NCBI GenBank assembly: GCA_030268105.1
Contig: BSDZ01000080.1
Span: 2,149,001-2,213,000 of the forward strand
Reading direction: 5' to 3'
DNA length: 64,000 nt
DNA from: Volvox africanus
Taxonomy: Eukaryota; Chlorophyta; Chlorophyceae; Chlamydomonadales; Volvocaceae
The notes under the pieces: generated by a model
The model's input: only the letters and a program-made list of their open reading frames with translations
Database searches by the model: none
What the model was told of the DNA's origin: nothing
Made by a program: the position numbers and the translations under genes
Shown here: positions 1-11,731 of the stretch, piece by piece
Layout: every line of letters begins with the position of its first letter
Numbering within the stretch: position 1 is the stretch's first letter

Positions 1-982
1 GTAGCCAACGGAGGCGATCTTCGGCGTCAGGCAAGACCCCCGCCGCCGCGGCAGTAACTGAGCTGCCGTTGTTGCCGTCAGAAGGACAGCCCAGGGCTTC
101 AAGCCACAAGAATGTTTCTTTCCAGTCCTCGCATTGGCTGCCAGCGGCAGCTTTCAGCATGCCCTGCATTCTGGCCAGGATGGCGGCTGGGGAGTCGCCA
201 CCATCATCACGGCCACCATCATCACGGTCACCATCATCTGCATATCCATCGTCGCAACCGCGTCTTCTTTCGCCATCCTTGCCAGACTCACAATTTAAGT
301 ATATTCTGGAAATACGTTGCAGCGCTTGCTGCCGGCATCCTCTAGCTAGCGCCGGGAGGAAAGAGCTCCTGTAGGGGAAGGCCAACCCGGCCGGCCTCCG
401 TGTCAGCAGCCATTCAATGAACCAGGGGTCGCCGCCCTTGGCGGCAATCTTAAATACTGCATCACGCCAGGGGCAGCCGCAAGCCAGAGCCCACTCGCAC
501 ATGGACACGTTCCCCGAGCGCGCAGCCGCCTCAAGGCAGGAGAACAGTGGATAACCGCGCGCCTTGAGCCATTCACATGCGTCCAGCTGTCCTGCAGCAG
601 CGGCAGCGGTGATGACGTTGGCTGCAGAGACTAGGCCCGCGGCTGCCACTGCAATGGCTAGGTTCGGGACGCTGCCAGTGGTGGCGGTCAGGATGACAAG
701 CTGCTGGCGCTGCTGGAGCGTTAGGCTATACGTGGCACCCGACGTGGCCCATCGCCAACTAAAGGCGTGATGGGGAACGGGCTGGGATAAGCGCACGATC
801 TTGTGAGACGGACTGGAGAACAGCGCCGCCGCGGCGCGATTGAGGAGACGAATCGTGCATGATATGTCGTTTGGACACAAGAAACTGGCAACTCGTAATT
901 CTAGCTCGGGCGCCAGCTGTGACCAGCGTGACTGCTCAGCCGGGTGAGGACCGTCTTGCGTAATCAAAGACATCTTGGACAT
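1..982 (-). CDS. F-box-like/ankyrin repeat protein, truncated at window edge
   Basis: The minus strand is open from an ATG at 982 (a second in-frame ATG lies at 973) to the left edge, about 327 codons with no stop. The N-terminal part (LAPELELRVASFL, then RLSQPVPHHAFSWRW) looks like the F-box-like start I recall for the large ankyrin family of volvocine algae. It is followed by ankyrin-like units such as AAAAGQLDACEWLKARGYP and AAARSGNVSMCEWALACGCP, spaced about 33 residues apart. Around 180-250 an Asp/Gly/Arg-rich stretch (DDGDRDDGG type) interrupts the repeats and is encoded by a GATGGT-like simple repeat; a small unspliced intron near 230-380 cannot be excluded. Such proteins are thought to mediate protein-protein contacts, possibly as ubiquitin-ligase adaptors. 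The specific partner is unknown. The C-terminus lies outside the window. Confidence 0.72.
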   Translation of the reverse strand, partial: MSKMSLITQDGPHPAEQSRWSQLAPELELRVASFLCPNDISCTIRLLNRAAAALFSSPSHKIVRLSQPVPHHAFSWRWATSGATYSLTLQQRQQLVILTATTGSVPNLAIAVAAAGLVSAANVITAAAAAGQLDACEWLKARGYPLFSCLEAAARSGNVSMCEWALACGCPWRDAVFKIAAKGGDPWFIEWLLTRRPAGLAFPYRSSFLPALARGCRQQALQRISRIYLNCESGKDGERRRGCDDGYADDGDRDDGGRDDGGDSPAAILARMQGMLKAAAGSQCEDWKETFLWLEALGCPSDGNNGSSVTAAAAGVLPDAEDRLRWL

Positions 983-2256
983 GCGCAAACTGTTCGGTAC
1001 TTCAAGGCGATTAAGAGAAACCTAGACTACCGATGAATTCGGCAATTTGGATAAGATTGAAAACCTATTTCGTTGGAATGTGTCGGTATGTGGCAGCACA
1101 TAGTGAATCGTTTTCATTATCAATACATGTTATCGGGAGCTCGGCATTAGCAGAGTTCAAAGTATGTGCACCAACTGTGAAATGCTATGCAAGTACAACC
1201 ATTCCCCCGTATTGCGTAGGTTTACATCATCAGTGCATTTATTTGGGAAAACCCATATACTATGATCGGTATGTGAAAGCCAAATAGCAAAATGCTGCAC
1301 GATAGATCAAGCGTGGTTTGACGAAATCTGAACTTGCAGTACCTTTAGCTTTGCGTCGACGCCACTCTATATGGTGTTCTACGTATGGTAATATACCAGA
1401 AAAAATTGATCACTTTTGGGACTTCTCGTAAGATCAACTTACTTTGTGGCGCCTACGATATGTGGAATCCCACGTATCGTATAGTCCGACGTACAAGGGA
1501 GACCTTTGTGCGTGATTTGGCATTAGTAAATAGGCGGTGATCTTTGCGCCTATTCTTGCTTTGGCGTCTTCGATATTGCCATGTTGTTGATGAGCTGCGC
1601 TCGTTTAGTTACAAATGCATGGAATGACAAATCCTAACACTTTGCAGGCTTAGCCGTCCGTCTGCCCGTCCCGACGACACTACTACTCATGTAGACGTAC
1701 TTCCTACTATCATGGTAGAAGGTTAAGGAGATAAAAGCTCAGGGTCTTGCATTTAAATGTAGTATGAAGTTCAGCTATCAAGCGCTTTGTCCGTTAAACA
1801 TCCTGCGTAGCCATTGGATGCCCTACCCAAATTGCTTAAAAATATACTTTAGTTTAGGAACTAGACAACTTTCTTCCCAACTAACGCAGCAGTTCCGAAT
1901 ACCCATCCGGGTCAGGTATAACTATCTATTGCAGAATTTTTAAGCGAAACGATTGTTGATCTCTATGAAAATTCTGCTATGGAATCCAAAGCGCAATGCA
2001 CGCAAGACAACTATTGGACGCGTTGGGGTTTAGACGCGCTTGAAGTATGGCGACAGCTGACCTTGCCCCGGTTGATGTAAGCTTCTCAGTAATCATCGAC
2101 ATCGACTCCAGACAAAATTACGATTTACGTGGAGTCTTCGAACGGGGAGTAACAAGAAGCTGGCGGCGGCGAAGTTATAGACGCGGCTCTAAGTGTGGCA
2201 CAGTGGCTGCGTCCACTATCACCTGATAATAGTTAGTCCTGATAGGGGGGTAATGA

Positions 2257-2936
2257 GAACTACGGCAACTTGGTTGGATGGGTGCGTGCTCAAGAAGCAA
2301 AAGCTTCTCGCTAAAAGGTTCAAGTGGTGCAAGGACACGCTAAGCAAGGCTGTGCGTGAGAGGCAGGGCGAGGCAGTAGAGAGGGGCCAAATTTGGCGAC
2401 AATATTGATAAAGGATATTGGGAGAGAGCTTTTGGGGCGGGAAGCAGTGATGAGCAACCTGCCCATACCGACTACACATACATGTCCTCCGGTCATGCAT
2501 GCATGTATTTTGTTATGACATATCTCACAAGACCAAAATGTATGTAATCGTGACATTTGTCCAGCCATCATTATGTTATAAAATCAGTACACAGTCGCTA
2601 TTACTTAGATGGGCCAGTGGCTGAGTGGATCACGAACATGATTGCTGGCCGTACATGTAGGTCTCTTAGACAGAGGTAAGGGGTCAATCAATCAGGTGCT
2701 GCTGCTGCTCCACGCTTATCAATGATTTATTATCTTGTTCTGCCTAATAGCTCTCCATCCTGTGCCAGTGCCTGCTTCCTGGAAGCTTCAGTGTGTGTCC
2801 CGCTTGACGGCGCAGGGTGGGCTTGCTCCGTCGCTTCTCACACGCCGCTTTGCTTAGCACGTCCTTGCACCACCTAGACCTTTTAGCAGAAAGCTTCTGC
2901 TTCCTGGGCACGCATTAACTGTAGTTGCCGTAGTTC
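2257..2936. repeat. Imperfect inverted duplication (candidate foldback/MITE-like element)
   Basis: The left arm (about 2257-2369) and the reverse complement of the right arm (about 2834-2936) share a long run of similar sequence. Both begin GAACTACGGCAACT and continue through GTGCGTGC, GAAGC, AAAGCTT, GCTAAAAGG, GTGGTGCAAGGAC and GCTAAGCAA. I estimate about 80 percent identity by eye over roughly 110 bp. The arms are separated by about 460 bp. In the left arm one frame reads LLAKRFKWCKDTLSKA, and the right arm keeps a related reading, so both may derive from one short coding fragment. No transposase was recognised. Confidence 0.6.
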
Positions 2937-4137
2937 ACATTAACCCTGCTGCAGGCCACTAGCATGGTTTATTTACTAGGTAGACCAGGGAGGCAGGTAC
3001 TTGGGTAATGCTATACATGCACCTGTCTTGACACTTGTTCGGTTGCATGCATGCACTCGTCATACATCTTGAGCTTCATCGCCCAATTCCATCCTTTTCC
3101 TGTTTCTCGTCGTTATGTCGTGTTTTGTTGGGCCTTAGTTCTGCATCTATGTGAAAATGGCGTGAAAATGTTTCATGGCATCATCCTTCCCTCCATCCCT
3201 TTCGTCCCTTCTTAGCAGACTGATGAAGCGGGAGGCCGAGCCAACACCGATACCAGTGAAGTTGTCACGACTAGTATGCTTGTGCCACAACCAGAGCCGC
3301 CGCTCTAGATAAAGGGCCCTACCGAGTGGTGAGCCGGTGGTGGAGCCGCCATCCACGGCGCTTACATCCTTAGGCGGGTCTACGCTAGGGCAGATCTTCG
3401 GATGCCCAGTTCTGGGGCCTCCTTTGCACGCCAGCTGTGCACTGCTGGTTGAGTGGAGCGCCGACAGATCGTGCGCGTCTCCGTTGGTCGGCCATTCGCT
3501 GGAGAGATCGTTCTGGCAGTGCTCGCCGCGCGGTACATCATGCCCATGACACATGATGTTTCTGATCGGAAATCCGCAATTTCGAGCCATAAGGGTCTTT
3601 CCGTCACTGCTGCTGCTTGTCCCTCGTATTGTGGAGCGTATCCTGAACCTGCAAATCAAACATACTCGTGCCGCCGGAGTGACACTTCCTTACCGGACTC
3701 GGTTGTGCTATAGATACGTACGTTTAGTTTTACAATGGGATTTTTTTTAGGATTAGTGTCACGACGTGCACGGTTGCCAGCATGTAAGCGTATCGCATGT
3801 TGTTGGGAACGGAAGCACCGACACACGTGAGGAAGCTTATCGTTGTCATTGATTGGCAGCTATAGGAATTTCGGTGTTAGATGTGAGCAATGCTGCTTGC
3901 CCCATTTCGATGACCAGCGGAATTACGGACCAATACCATTTTCTTTCTACCAGTACCACTACCCGTACAAATGTACGGCAGTGCTCACGCGTTGATTGTG
4001 AAATAGCGTGTATGTGGATGTAGGTGTGTGCCGCCATGCATATGGGCGTGTAAGATTCGTAGGATATTCGCTATCATTTTTGTTGAGCTTGTAGATCCAA
4101 CATACCAAACAACATACACAACTGCACCTCACTTGCT

Positions 4138-4142
4138 TACAC
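4138..4142 (-). terminator. Possible poly(A) signal of the COQ8-like gene
   Basis: TTACA on the plus strand gives TGTAA on the minus strand, the poly(A) signal word typical of chlamydomonadalean algae. It lies about 335 nt downstream of the COQ8-like stop codon, which would be a normal 3' UTR length there. A 5-nt word is common by chance, so this is a weak call. Confidence 0.25.
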
Positions 4143-4476
4143 GCTGTCCGACTCTCCCGTCACGTGCCGTGCTGAGGCTCTGGTCAGGGAGACAGCCCGA
4201 ATACACACACGCACACATAAACCCGATTCTTGCGCCGAAATAGGGCCGCATCATTCTTGCACCTCTATACGACCTCCAGTCAGTCGTCCATACCACCAAA
4301 GTATCGTAAGTGACTGAAGCGACCTGCATAAATGAGCTCTAAATGCAGAGCTGAAGGCCAAACAACACAACAGCTCAATCCATAAATAGCGATAGATGTG
4401 GAGTAATGCACCACCGGGAGGTGGCTTTCTAGGACCCTGGACGTCGGAAGTGATTCAAGCGGTAAGTGATCGAGGC

Positions 4477-7400
4477 CTAAGCACTTGATGCCGCAGCCTC
4501 TAATACCCCACCCCGTCTGCTATCGCTGCTAATGTTACTGTTACTGCTACTGCTGCTCCCAACGTCAGCAGCTGCCGCATTTGTGCCGTCCAGCCGTGGT
4601 GACAAGAAATGTCCCAGCTTATCTTGATAAGTACGGCAGAACATCTCACGACACGGTACCTTAAGGCAGTAAAAAGGGGCGACAATCAGTGAAGGGAAGG
4701 GAAGGGAATCAGAAGAGGCTTGAATATAATATATGAGAATCGCTAACTACCAAATATCAACTACCAACTACCCACCCGCGCCTTGAGCTTCATGCACGCC
4801 AGGAACGCCCCGCTAAGTTTGCGATGTAGCGAGTATGACTCCTGGGGGGGTGGAGTCAGCCGGTGCTTGAGCATCACGGAGCCGAGCTCCGAAACCCGGG
4901 CCGTCATGCCGCCGTGCGAGCCGAAATCGTACAGGCCGGCAGCAGCGAAGGGCACACCCACCACGAAGCCCGCCTGCGAGTGCGCCTCCATCATTACCTC
5001 GGATTCGTCACCTCCGAGAGAAGGGCGGAAAGAGGCGGTATTCCACAGGTCATGAGTGAAACAAGCGGTGGTGGCGGCGCCGGCGGCGTCAACCAGGAAC
5101 ACTATCAGACCGGGCACCGGGGCCAAGAGTTGATGAGCTGGGTGGAGCCGGTGTCGATCCTCGTGATGACGATAACGAACCAGACACAACAGGACACAGC
5201 AGGGAGAGAGAAGGGAGGCCCTCGTGATGACGTTTTCAAATGACCCTTTCCCTTTTTCTGTTGTACTCAATAACATTATTATCATCGTCGTCATCTTCAT
5301 CTCCATCATCATCATCATTACCGACCAATACCCATTTATGTCTCTCTGTTTGTCTTTTGGCCTTCAAGCCATTACCATTACCCCCCCACACCGCACACGA
5401 GCAGGGACGTGTGCGCGAGGAGTTGTGATGACCCATATGTGGGACTTAAGTACCTGTCAGGAAGCCGAGCTTGATGGACATCTCGATGACGCCCTGGCGG
5501 TCTCTCTCCGCGCACGCCCCGACCATGCGTAAGTAGTCCATCACAAAGCTCTGCGTGTGTGTATTGTATTCGTAGCGGGCCGGTGGAACCCCCCGGGGTA
5601 CGGGAAGGAGGGAGGGGACATGAAGTACAATGCATTAGAACCAGTGAAAGGTTATTCAAGCGGCGAGGGTGAGCGACTATTAAAACTAGCACAAAACAAT
5701 CGTGAGTGAACGAATCCCCGGCTACATCTACACGCACAAATACACACAAATACACAGCTTCGTACAGATAATGCCCAAGGTCGTCGTCACCTAATGCCTA
5801 TTCCCTTAGCAGCTCGTCGTACATCCGTACCTCCGGGTAGTCCTTGGATGCGCCAAAGTCAATGAGGTTGAGTCGATCGGTTTCCATGTCGTACAAAAAG
5901 TTGCCCCAGTTCGGATCGGTCTGCATGAAGCGCCACTCGAACAGCTCCTTCAGTGTCAACTGAAGCAACCGACTTCCAACGGTGTCGCGCACCGTTTGCG
6001 GCAGCTCACACACCTAGGAGCCCAGAGTTGGGGGACGGGGGAAAAGGGAGGTTAGGTGTGTGTGTGTGTATTGTGCGCAGGAGTAAATTACTGAGTTTAC
6101 GCTCTTCCCTGTCACACCGGTATCGTTATGACAACGGAGAAGTTCTGACCTGAGAGATGGGGAAGGGGGAAAAGAGGGGGGAGGGCGAATAGTCGAGACC
6201 CGGTACTGCTGCTGTTGAGGAGCATAAAGAGAGGGAGAGATGGGGGAAGGGGGGAGGGGAGAGCGGGGGGAAGGGGGGAGGGGAGGCAGGGAGGGGTAAG
6301 ACGAATAAACGAGGTATGATACTGCCGCTGCAGAGCCGCTGTTGTAAAGCATGGCTAACCGCAATGTGGTGGAGGGGGGAAAGATCGGAGAGACGAATAC
6401 CCCCCCCGAAGGTGGGGCTGGAGGTGGGAGGTGGGAGGTGGGAGGCGGGGCGATCACAAACCCTACCTTATCAATTGGCACACCCCGCACCCACTCGGAG
6501 GTCAGAATCCGCTGCGAAGACAGGGAAGGTACGACATCTGGTACATGAAAGTGTGCTGACAATTCAGGGTCGGCGGCGATGAGTGCGCGGTATCGCTGCT
6601 GGCAGGACAGCTCGTACGTGTAGTCACACTCGAGAGCTAGCTCCTGCTTGGCGACCTAAGGGAAAGGGGGGTTACAGACGGGGTTCGGGAAGAGGAGCGA
6701 ACGAGCCGTGAAAGAATACATTTTTTTGCTCTGTGTGTGGGGGGGGGAGGGGGGTAATGCCGAGGCTAAAAGGTGAACGAGGGGGGACGAAAACTTCGCA
6801 TACCGCGTACGACATCCCACCACAAAAAGCCACTTCGCTGTCATACGTGTTCTTACAGGATAACAGACGGGGGAGGGGGGGCATTAGGGGGGAGGGGAAA
6901 ACCCTGGGCAACCTCCGCCCCGAGCAGCCAGAACCCCCACCCGGTCGCCCCACCCCACCCGACCCCATCCCATTACTCTTCCTCCCCCCTCTATTACGAC
7001 CACCAACTCCAAAACACAATCACACACGCTCGCACACTGCATCGTGCAAGCTTCCGGGTTCTACAGGCCGCCTGCCTTTGTTAGGAAATCAGTCTGGTAA
7101 GGACTACTCTTAAGATTGGAACTCCTCTCATCTTGCCGGCCCTCGAGGAAGGCCCCCTCTCGCCACCAGTGGTATCGTGGTTAGTGATTCACGTCACCCA
7201 ACACAGCAATACGCAGCAGGGTATTTCGTCCATTAGCCTTGCCCCCCCCATACCCACCTACGCCTGCATTTTCTTGTTTCTGCTGCTTACTGTTGTCCGT
7301 ACACATCTCCAGTATACATCCCTTCAACAGCCTTCCTCTCTACCCCTCCCCCATGTCACTGCACCAAGGGGCCTGCATGCACATGCCATTAAGCATGCGC

Positions 7401-9291
7401 GGCTGGCTGGTGGGAGCCATTCATAACTCCTGCCTGCAACCGTGCCATCTCTGCCCCTGCCACACCCTCTTCATCCTTCCATTTCCGTACGCCCCCGTGA
7501 CCCTGCGACTTATCTGTGCCCTATGCCGGTATTCCTTTTTATCACAACAGCGGCAGTTCCCCTACAAATCCTGGTATGCGCCGTTCAAAGCCGTTCCTGT
7601 TTTTTCCCCATTCCAGCATGCCCATGTCGTACTCTTCGTTCCCCAATATATAAGCCATTACATTCTTCTTCCAAATTCTATTGATGACTTGATGGCTAAT
7701 CCTTCACTTCACTTCTTCCCGGCTTCCGTAAAAAACTCCTCAGCGAGCGGCACAGTTCTCCCGGGTGTATGGTTCCTTAGCCTTGCTTTAACTGTGTCTT
7801 GGACCCGTCCTCTCGCGTCTTCTTTTCCTGTGCGTATACTCTTCTTCTCCCTCTCGCATGTGCACGTCCTTGCCCTTTTTGGCTGCTACCGCCGCCGCTG
7901 TCTCCCCCCCCAAAGGTGAGTTCGCGTGAGACGGTGTTTCGTTTGTTTGGCGCGCACACGGTCAGGTCCGGGGCAGCCCTGGCTGGTTTGGGGGCTGGTC
8001 GATGGATGGGGTCAGGGCGCTTTGTTTTTCAACAAAAAAGGTTTTTTTGGGAGGTTCACGCACATTACGGCACCAGCGGTCAGCTATCAGATTCTGCGTT
8101 TCCCACTTTAATAAACTCACCCAACAATTTTTACGCGGTACCTTTTCGCCGCCACCACCACCAGCAGCAGCAGCAAGGTGTACTATTGTATACTTCATTA
8201 GGTTTTCACTGCCTTATCTTCTGCTTCTATCGCGGTTGCCTTCTGGCGGCTACCTGCCCGGTTTACGTTTCAACGTTGTCACCTGCTCTACGTTGATCCG
8301 GAGCCAGCCGGCGCCCTCCACCATCGCGGTTTAGTAAGATCATACTTTACAGCATGCTTAGCTTCTCCACATCGGCAGTTTTACATCTCGTGTATCCGTC
8401 TTCCGCTCTCCCCTTCCTTCTCTCTCTCCCCCCTGCCGCCCCCCCTCTACCCCCTCTTCCGCTCACCCTGGCCGCCTTCTCCACGAACATGCCCCGCGGC
8501 AACACATTCGCCACCGATATGAGCCGCATGAGGTTGTCCACGTCACTCTCAATGGAGCGAGCCACCCCCGGGTACTGTATCTTCATGGCAACACGCCGCC
8601 CGTCGAGAAGGACGGCGGTATGCACCTGTGTAGGCGTGTGTTTGTGTGTGTGGTGAAGGGGGGTGGTGGGGGGGAAGAGGGACGGTGAACTGCAATGTAC
8701 AAAATAATGATGTGTGGGTGTATTGGGTGGGGGTGGGGGGCGGTTAATCGGAAATATGGATGTGAAGAAATGGACACGATGGGGGGGGAGGAGGAGGGGG
8801 CACACGGAGCGTGAAAGTCAGACGGAGGTACACGAGCGGTCAGGTGAGTTCCGGAGATTTAGTGCGAAAGAAACCATCTGCACAAGTCCTGGTGTTTCCG
8901 TACACGTACACGTACCTGACCGATAGAAGCCGCTGCCCTGGGCTCCCAGTCAAACTCCCGCAGCTGTTTGTGCCAGTCAGGTCCAAGCTCCGAAACCAGC
9001 ACTCTCTCCAGCTGAGACCGCGGCATCACGTCGGCACCCGCACGCACTCTCTCAAGTGCCGCCTGGACCTGCAAAACAAGCAAGACAAAAAGTACGGCAT
9101 GAACTCCAAAACATGTGTGGCAAAGCATATATGGCCGTACACCAACGAATATATTCCCGCCATATGCCAGTACAAACTTGAGCTCTGCCTCCATCGTCCC
9201 CTCCACTAATTCATAATCTCCCCCCTCAAAAACCGATATCGACATACACATACACATACACATACACACGCCCACAGTGTAACACCCATAC

Positions 9292-9323
<32 letters not shown>

Positions 9324-9345
9324 GCCCACAGTGTAACACCCATAC

Positions 9346-9395
<50 letters not shown>

Positions 9396-9474
9396 GCCCA
9401 CAGTGTAACACCCATACATACACATACACATACACATACACAGCCACATACACATACACATACACATACACAGC

Positions 9475-9508
<34 letters not shown>

Positions 9509-11426
9509 TGCACACACACCTGCGGCGGCAGCACACTCTCGTCCTGTATGGATAGCATCTGCCCAATCTTGAGTGCTGCGCCACGCATACGACACAGGGC
9601 ATTGGCCAGCCGTTCCGCATTCGCTTCCGTCAACAGGGAAGATGAGCCGCCCCCGGCCCCGCTGGGCGCACCGGTGCCTTCCTTCCCGGGCCCTCTGAAC
9701 GCCTTGCCAAAATTATCTGCCAGACTACCCACCAGGAGAGACGCTCCGAGACCAGCAAAACCGAGCGCCCTGCCCAGGGGCGTCTCCGGAACCCTGTACG
9801 GAAGTACGGCAGCGGAAAACGAAGTGTGGAATGAGTCTATTCAGTAATACTCCAGTAAGCGGGCCGTGGCCGTGGCGGCCAAAAGCTGCCACGGCCCGGG
9901 TGAGGACCGGGTAACAACCGATCGGACGAAAACAGCTATTGAGTAAATTGGAAGACACAAAAAAGGGGGCGGAATCGGGGCTGTAACTGAAGCCACCGGC
10001 GGCGGCAGTGGCGGCAGTGGCGGCGGTGGCGTTCAGGTCCGTATGTCGGAGGCATTCCTTTGGCGAGGGAACTCTTCGTTTTCATGGGCTATTACACGAC
10101 AGTTCCTTTACCAATTCCCACTTGTTCTCAAATACATACAACAAAGAGCTCCGAAACAAGATTAACTTTTTATTTATATGCGCTCCGAAACCCATCTTCG
10201 TCCCGAGTCCCGAGAGACAAAGGCAGGCCGTACACCGCTCCGGCGCCAAGGCACGTCTTATCTCGCCTTCGCTCACGCAGCTTTCGTGCCGGTGCCGGTT
10301 GAGGGTTCTCGCTAGGGATGGGGTTCGCAGTGGGTCCGGTATCAGCTGGCGGGGGCGACTGCGGCTCCGTCGCCGCGGCCGCCCCCCTCCCCGCCGTCCC
10401 CGCTGACACTCTGGATTTTCCCTCCCCAGGTCCTAGGAGCTGCTCTTCCGAAGCAGTCGCAATGGCTGCCACGACCACGTCATCGTGAACTGATGGCAAA
10501 CGAGCGCAGGGTTGTACGGCATCCCCCTTTGGAGGCAGCGGTGGCGCAGCCGCCTCTGTCTTTGAAGCAGCAACCCTGCTGCTAGTGCTGCTAGTGCTGC
10601 TACTGTTACTTATGCTGGTAGGTGTTGAAGTTGGTATCGGCATTGCTGTTGTGGGCGTTTCGTCGATTCCCGTCACCTCCTGCTTCAGGACATTTGAAGG
10701 GAGGCCCTGGGTCGCAAACGTGGGTGCAGGGGATATCGGGGACAACAACGGCGCCAGCGCTGCAGCGGTGTCGGCAGTGGGATAGCCGTATTGGGTTGAA
10801 CTGTCGCCGGTGCTGCTGCTGGCGTCATGGTCACGGTCAAGTGTTGAGCAGCTAGATGATCTCGTGGGGACAGCAGGGTTTCCCTGGAGCAGTGCTGACG
10901 CAGCTGCGTCTGCCAACGAATCAGCGGCAACGCCGGCGGTGGTGCTGGCGGTGGAGGCTTTGTGATCCGTGAGGGGGAAGATACAGGATGCCGGCGATGC
11001 CGGGGCTGTTCCCGGAGCTGATTCCGACACCGACGCCGATACTGACGTGTCGGCAGCTTGTCGTGCCGCGTTGGCTGCTGCTTGTTGCACGTCTTCTGCA
11101 GAATACTGAAGGAGATCTGATGCATACTGAAGGGCCTTTATGTAGTCGGAGGCAGCGGCCCGCCGCGCTAGCTTGCTGTTTCCCGAAGGGAGAGGCAGAG
11201 TGGGGAACCCATGGGATGGGGAAGTGGCATAGCTATAAGATGATTTCAATTCATTTTATCTGTGTGTGGGGAGCCTGCACGCATTCCAGATTGCGCACTG
11301 ACATGTGTGCGCGCTATCACACCGCGCACGTAACCACCTGTCCGACGCCATCCTTGCAGCGACAAGAGCCAAGCCTTGCAAGATGCGCGATGCATCCTCC
11401 AAGTTTTTGGGAGTTATCCACGACAT
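4477..11426 (-). CDS. COQ8: COQ8/ABC1-family atypical kinase (UbiB family)
   Basis: Ten exons: 11426-11338, 11232-10267, 9793-9520, 9068-8916, 8625-8467, 6655-6467, 6013-5831, 5550-5454, 5011-4776, 4659-4477; they join to 842 codons plus stop with phases matching throughout. The product aligns from memory with human COQ8A and plant ABC1K13, mitochondrial proteins that support coenzyme Q synthesis. Family hallmarks are present: KLRERRVP, the KxGQ helix (KIGQ, residues 427-430), the Ala-rich AAAS loop replacing the glycine loop (488-491), the beta-3 lysine (K509), the catalytic loop [10 protein letters not shown] (D643, N648), the DFG motif (D662) and the C-terminal VPCREMF. Residues about 30-350 are an added Ser/Ala/Thr-rich region encoded by one 966-nt exon. 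Exon 2 appears to end at a GC donor (intron 9794-10266), because only that junction restores the reading frame and the conserved motif. The start of exon 2 could instead use a later AG near 11170 in the same phase. Confidence 0.9.
6184..6375 (-). repeat. Dispersed intron repeat: full copy (6296-6375) next to a diverged copy (6184-6225)
   Basis: The full copy lies in a COQ8 intron (6014-6466). On the minus strand it runs from CCTCCACCACATTGCGGTTA to CTCGTTTATTCGTCTTAC. It is nearly identical to the copy at 57467-57552 in RRP5. The neighbouring stretch at 6184-6225 (GAATAGTCGAGACCCGGTAC) is a weaker match to the same core. Confidence 0.75.
6656..8466 (-). other. Long intron of the COQ8-like gene
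   Basis: This 1,811-bp intron separates exons ending ...EKAAR and starting [12 protein letters not shown], in phase 0. It holds one copy of the dispersed intron repeat in antisense orientation (8314-8402). The plus-strand reading frame at 7239-7919 is low-complexity Ser/Pro/Leu-rich and has no recognisable domain, so I do not call it a gene. Confidence 0.75.
8314..8402 (+). repeat. Dispersed intron repeat, antisense to host gene
   Basis: The plus strand reads CCTCCACCATCGCGGTTTAG, then GCATGCTTAGC, then CTCGTGTATCCGTCTT, in the same order as the copies at 6296-6375 and 57467-57552. It is more diverged and lies antisense to the COQ8-like gene. Confidence 0.65.
9238..9510. repeat. (CATACA)n microsatellite with three copies of a 26-nt interruption
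   Basis: The array fills most of the COQ8 intron 9069-9519. The interruption CGCCCACAGTGTAACACCC recurs at about 9269, 9323 and 9395; a second variant, ACAGCC, appears at about 9441 and 9471. The same interruption is found in the polymerase intron array near 35639 and 35699. Long Cys/Val/Tyr-repeat reading frames here are artefacts of the array. Confidence 0.95.
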
Positions 11427-11683
11427 CTCAATTAATTTAGTATGTTTTCCTCCGCTTTGCAGGATGGTGCTCGTCTTTACGCAATCACTGCTGCACTTTA
11501 CCCTACAGAGATATTTGGTAGATTTTCGAATTGTCAATTCAAGTAGTTACAACGCAAGTATGTTTGAACTCTAAGGCGACTGAGCCAGCTGTTCTGCCAC
11601 TTCGTTTCTGAGCCACTCGTACACACAATCCTTTCATGAGATACAATTAGTAAGTTGGCTTCTCAAGAGTTGGCCTCTCAAAG

Positions 11684-11731
11684 AACTCTTACCTTATATT
11701 TAACGTAAAAGTTAAATATAAGGTAAGAGTT
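11684..11731. repeat. Perfect 21-bp inverted repeat with 6-nt loop
   Basis: Arm 11684-11704 (AACTCTTACCTTATATTTAA plus C) is the exact reverse complement of arm 11711-11731. The loop is GTAAAA. It is AT-rich, with no T-run suggesting a bacterial-type terminator. It lies about 260 bp upstream of the COQ8 start codon and may be a mobile-element tip or a cruciform-forming regulatory site. Confidence 0.9.

Larger units (their letters stand above)
983..4476. other. Intergenic region between ankyrin gene and COQ8-like gene
   Basis: No convincing gene was found in these 3.5 kb. The left part is AT-richer than the genes. The only clear structure is an imperfect inverted duplication with arms at about 2257-2369 and 2834-2936. 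A tRNA box-A-like word (TGGCTGAGTGG at 2618-2628) lies between the arms without a matching box B. The ORF at 3147-3659 (minus) shows no recognisable domain. The region should hold the 5' control region of the ankyrin gene (near 983) and the 3' end of the COQ8-like gene (near 4140-4476). Confidence 0.5.

Noticed and set aside
2610..2700. tRNA-like or SINE-like sequence with a box A word
   Set aside because: No matching box B or acceptor stem could be found, so neither a tRNA gene nor a tRNA-derived SINE is supported.
7239..7919. 226-codon plus-strand frame as a nested gene
   Set aside because: Composition is low-complexity Ser/Pro/Leu, no domain is visible, and it lies antisense in a well-defined COQ8 intron.
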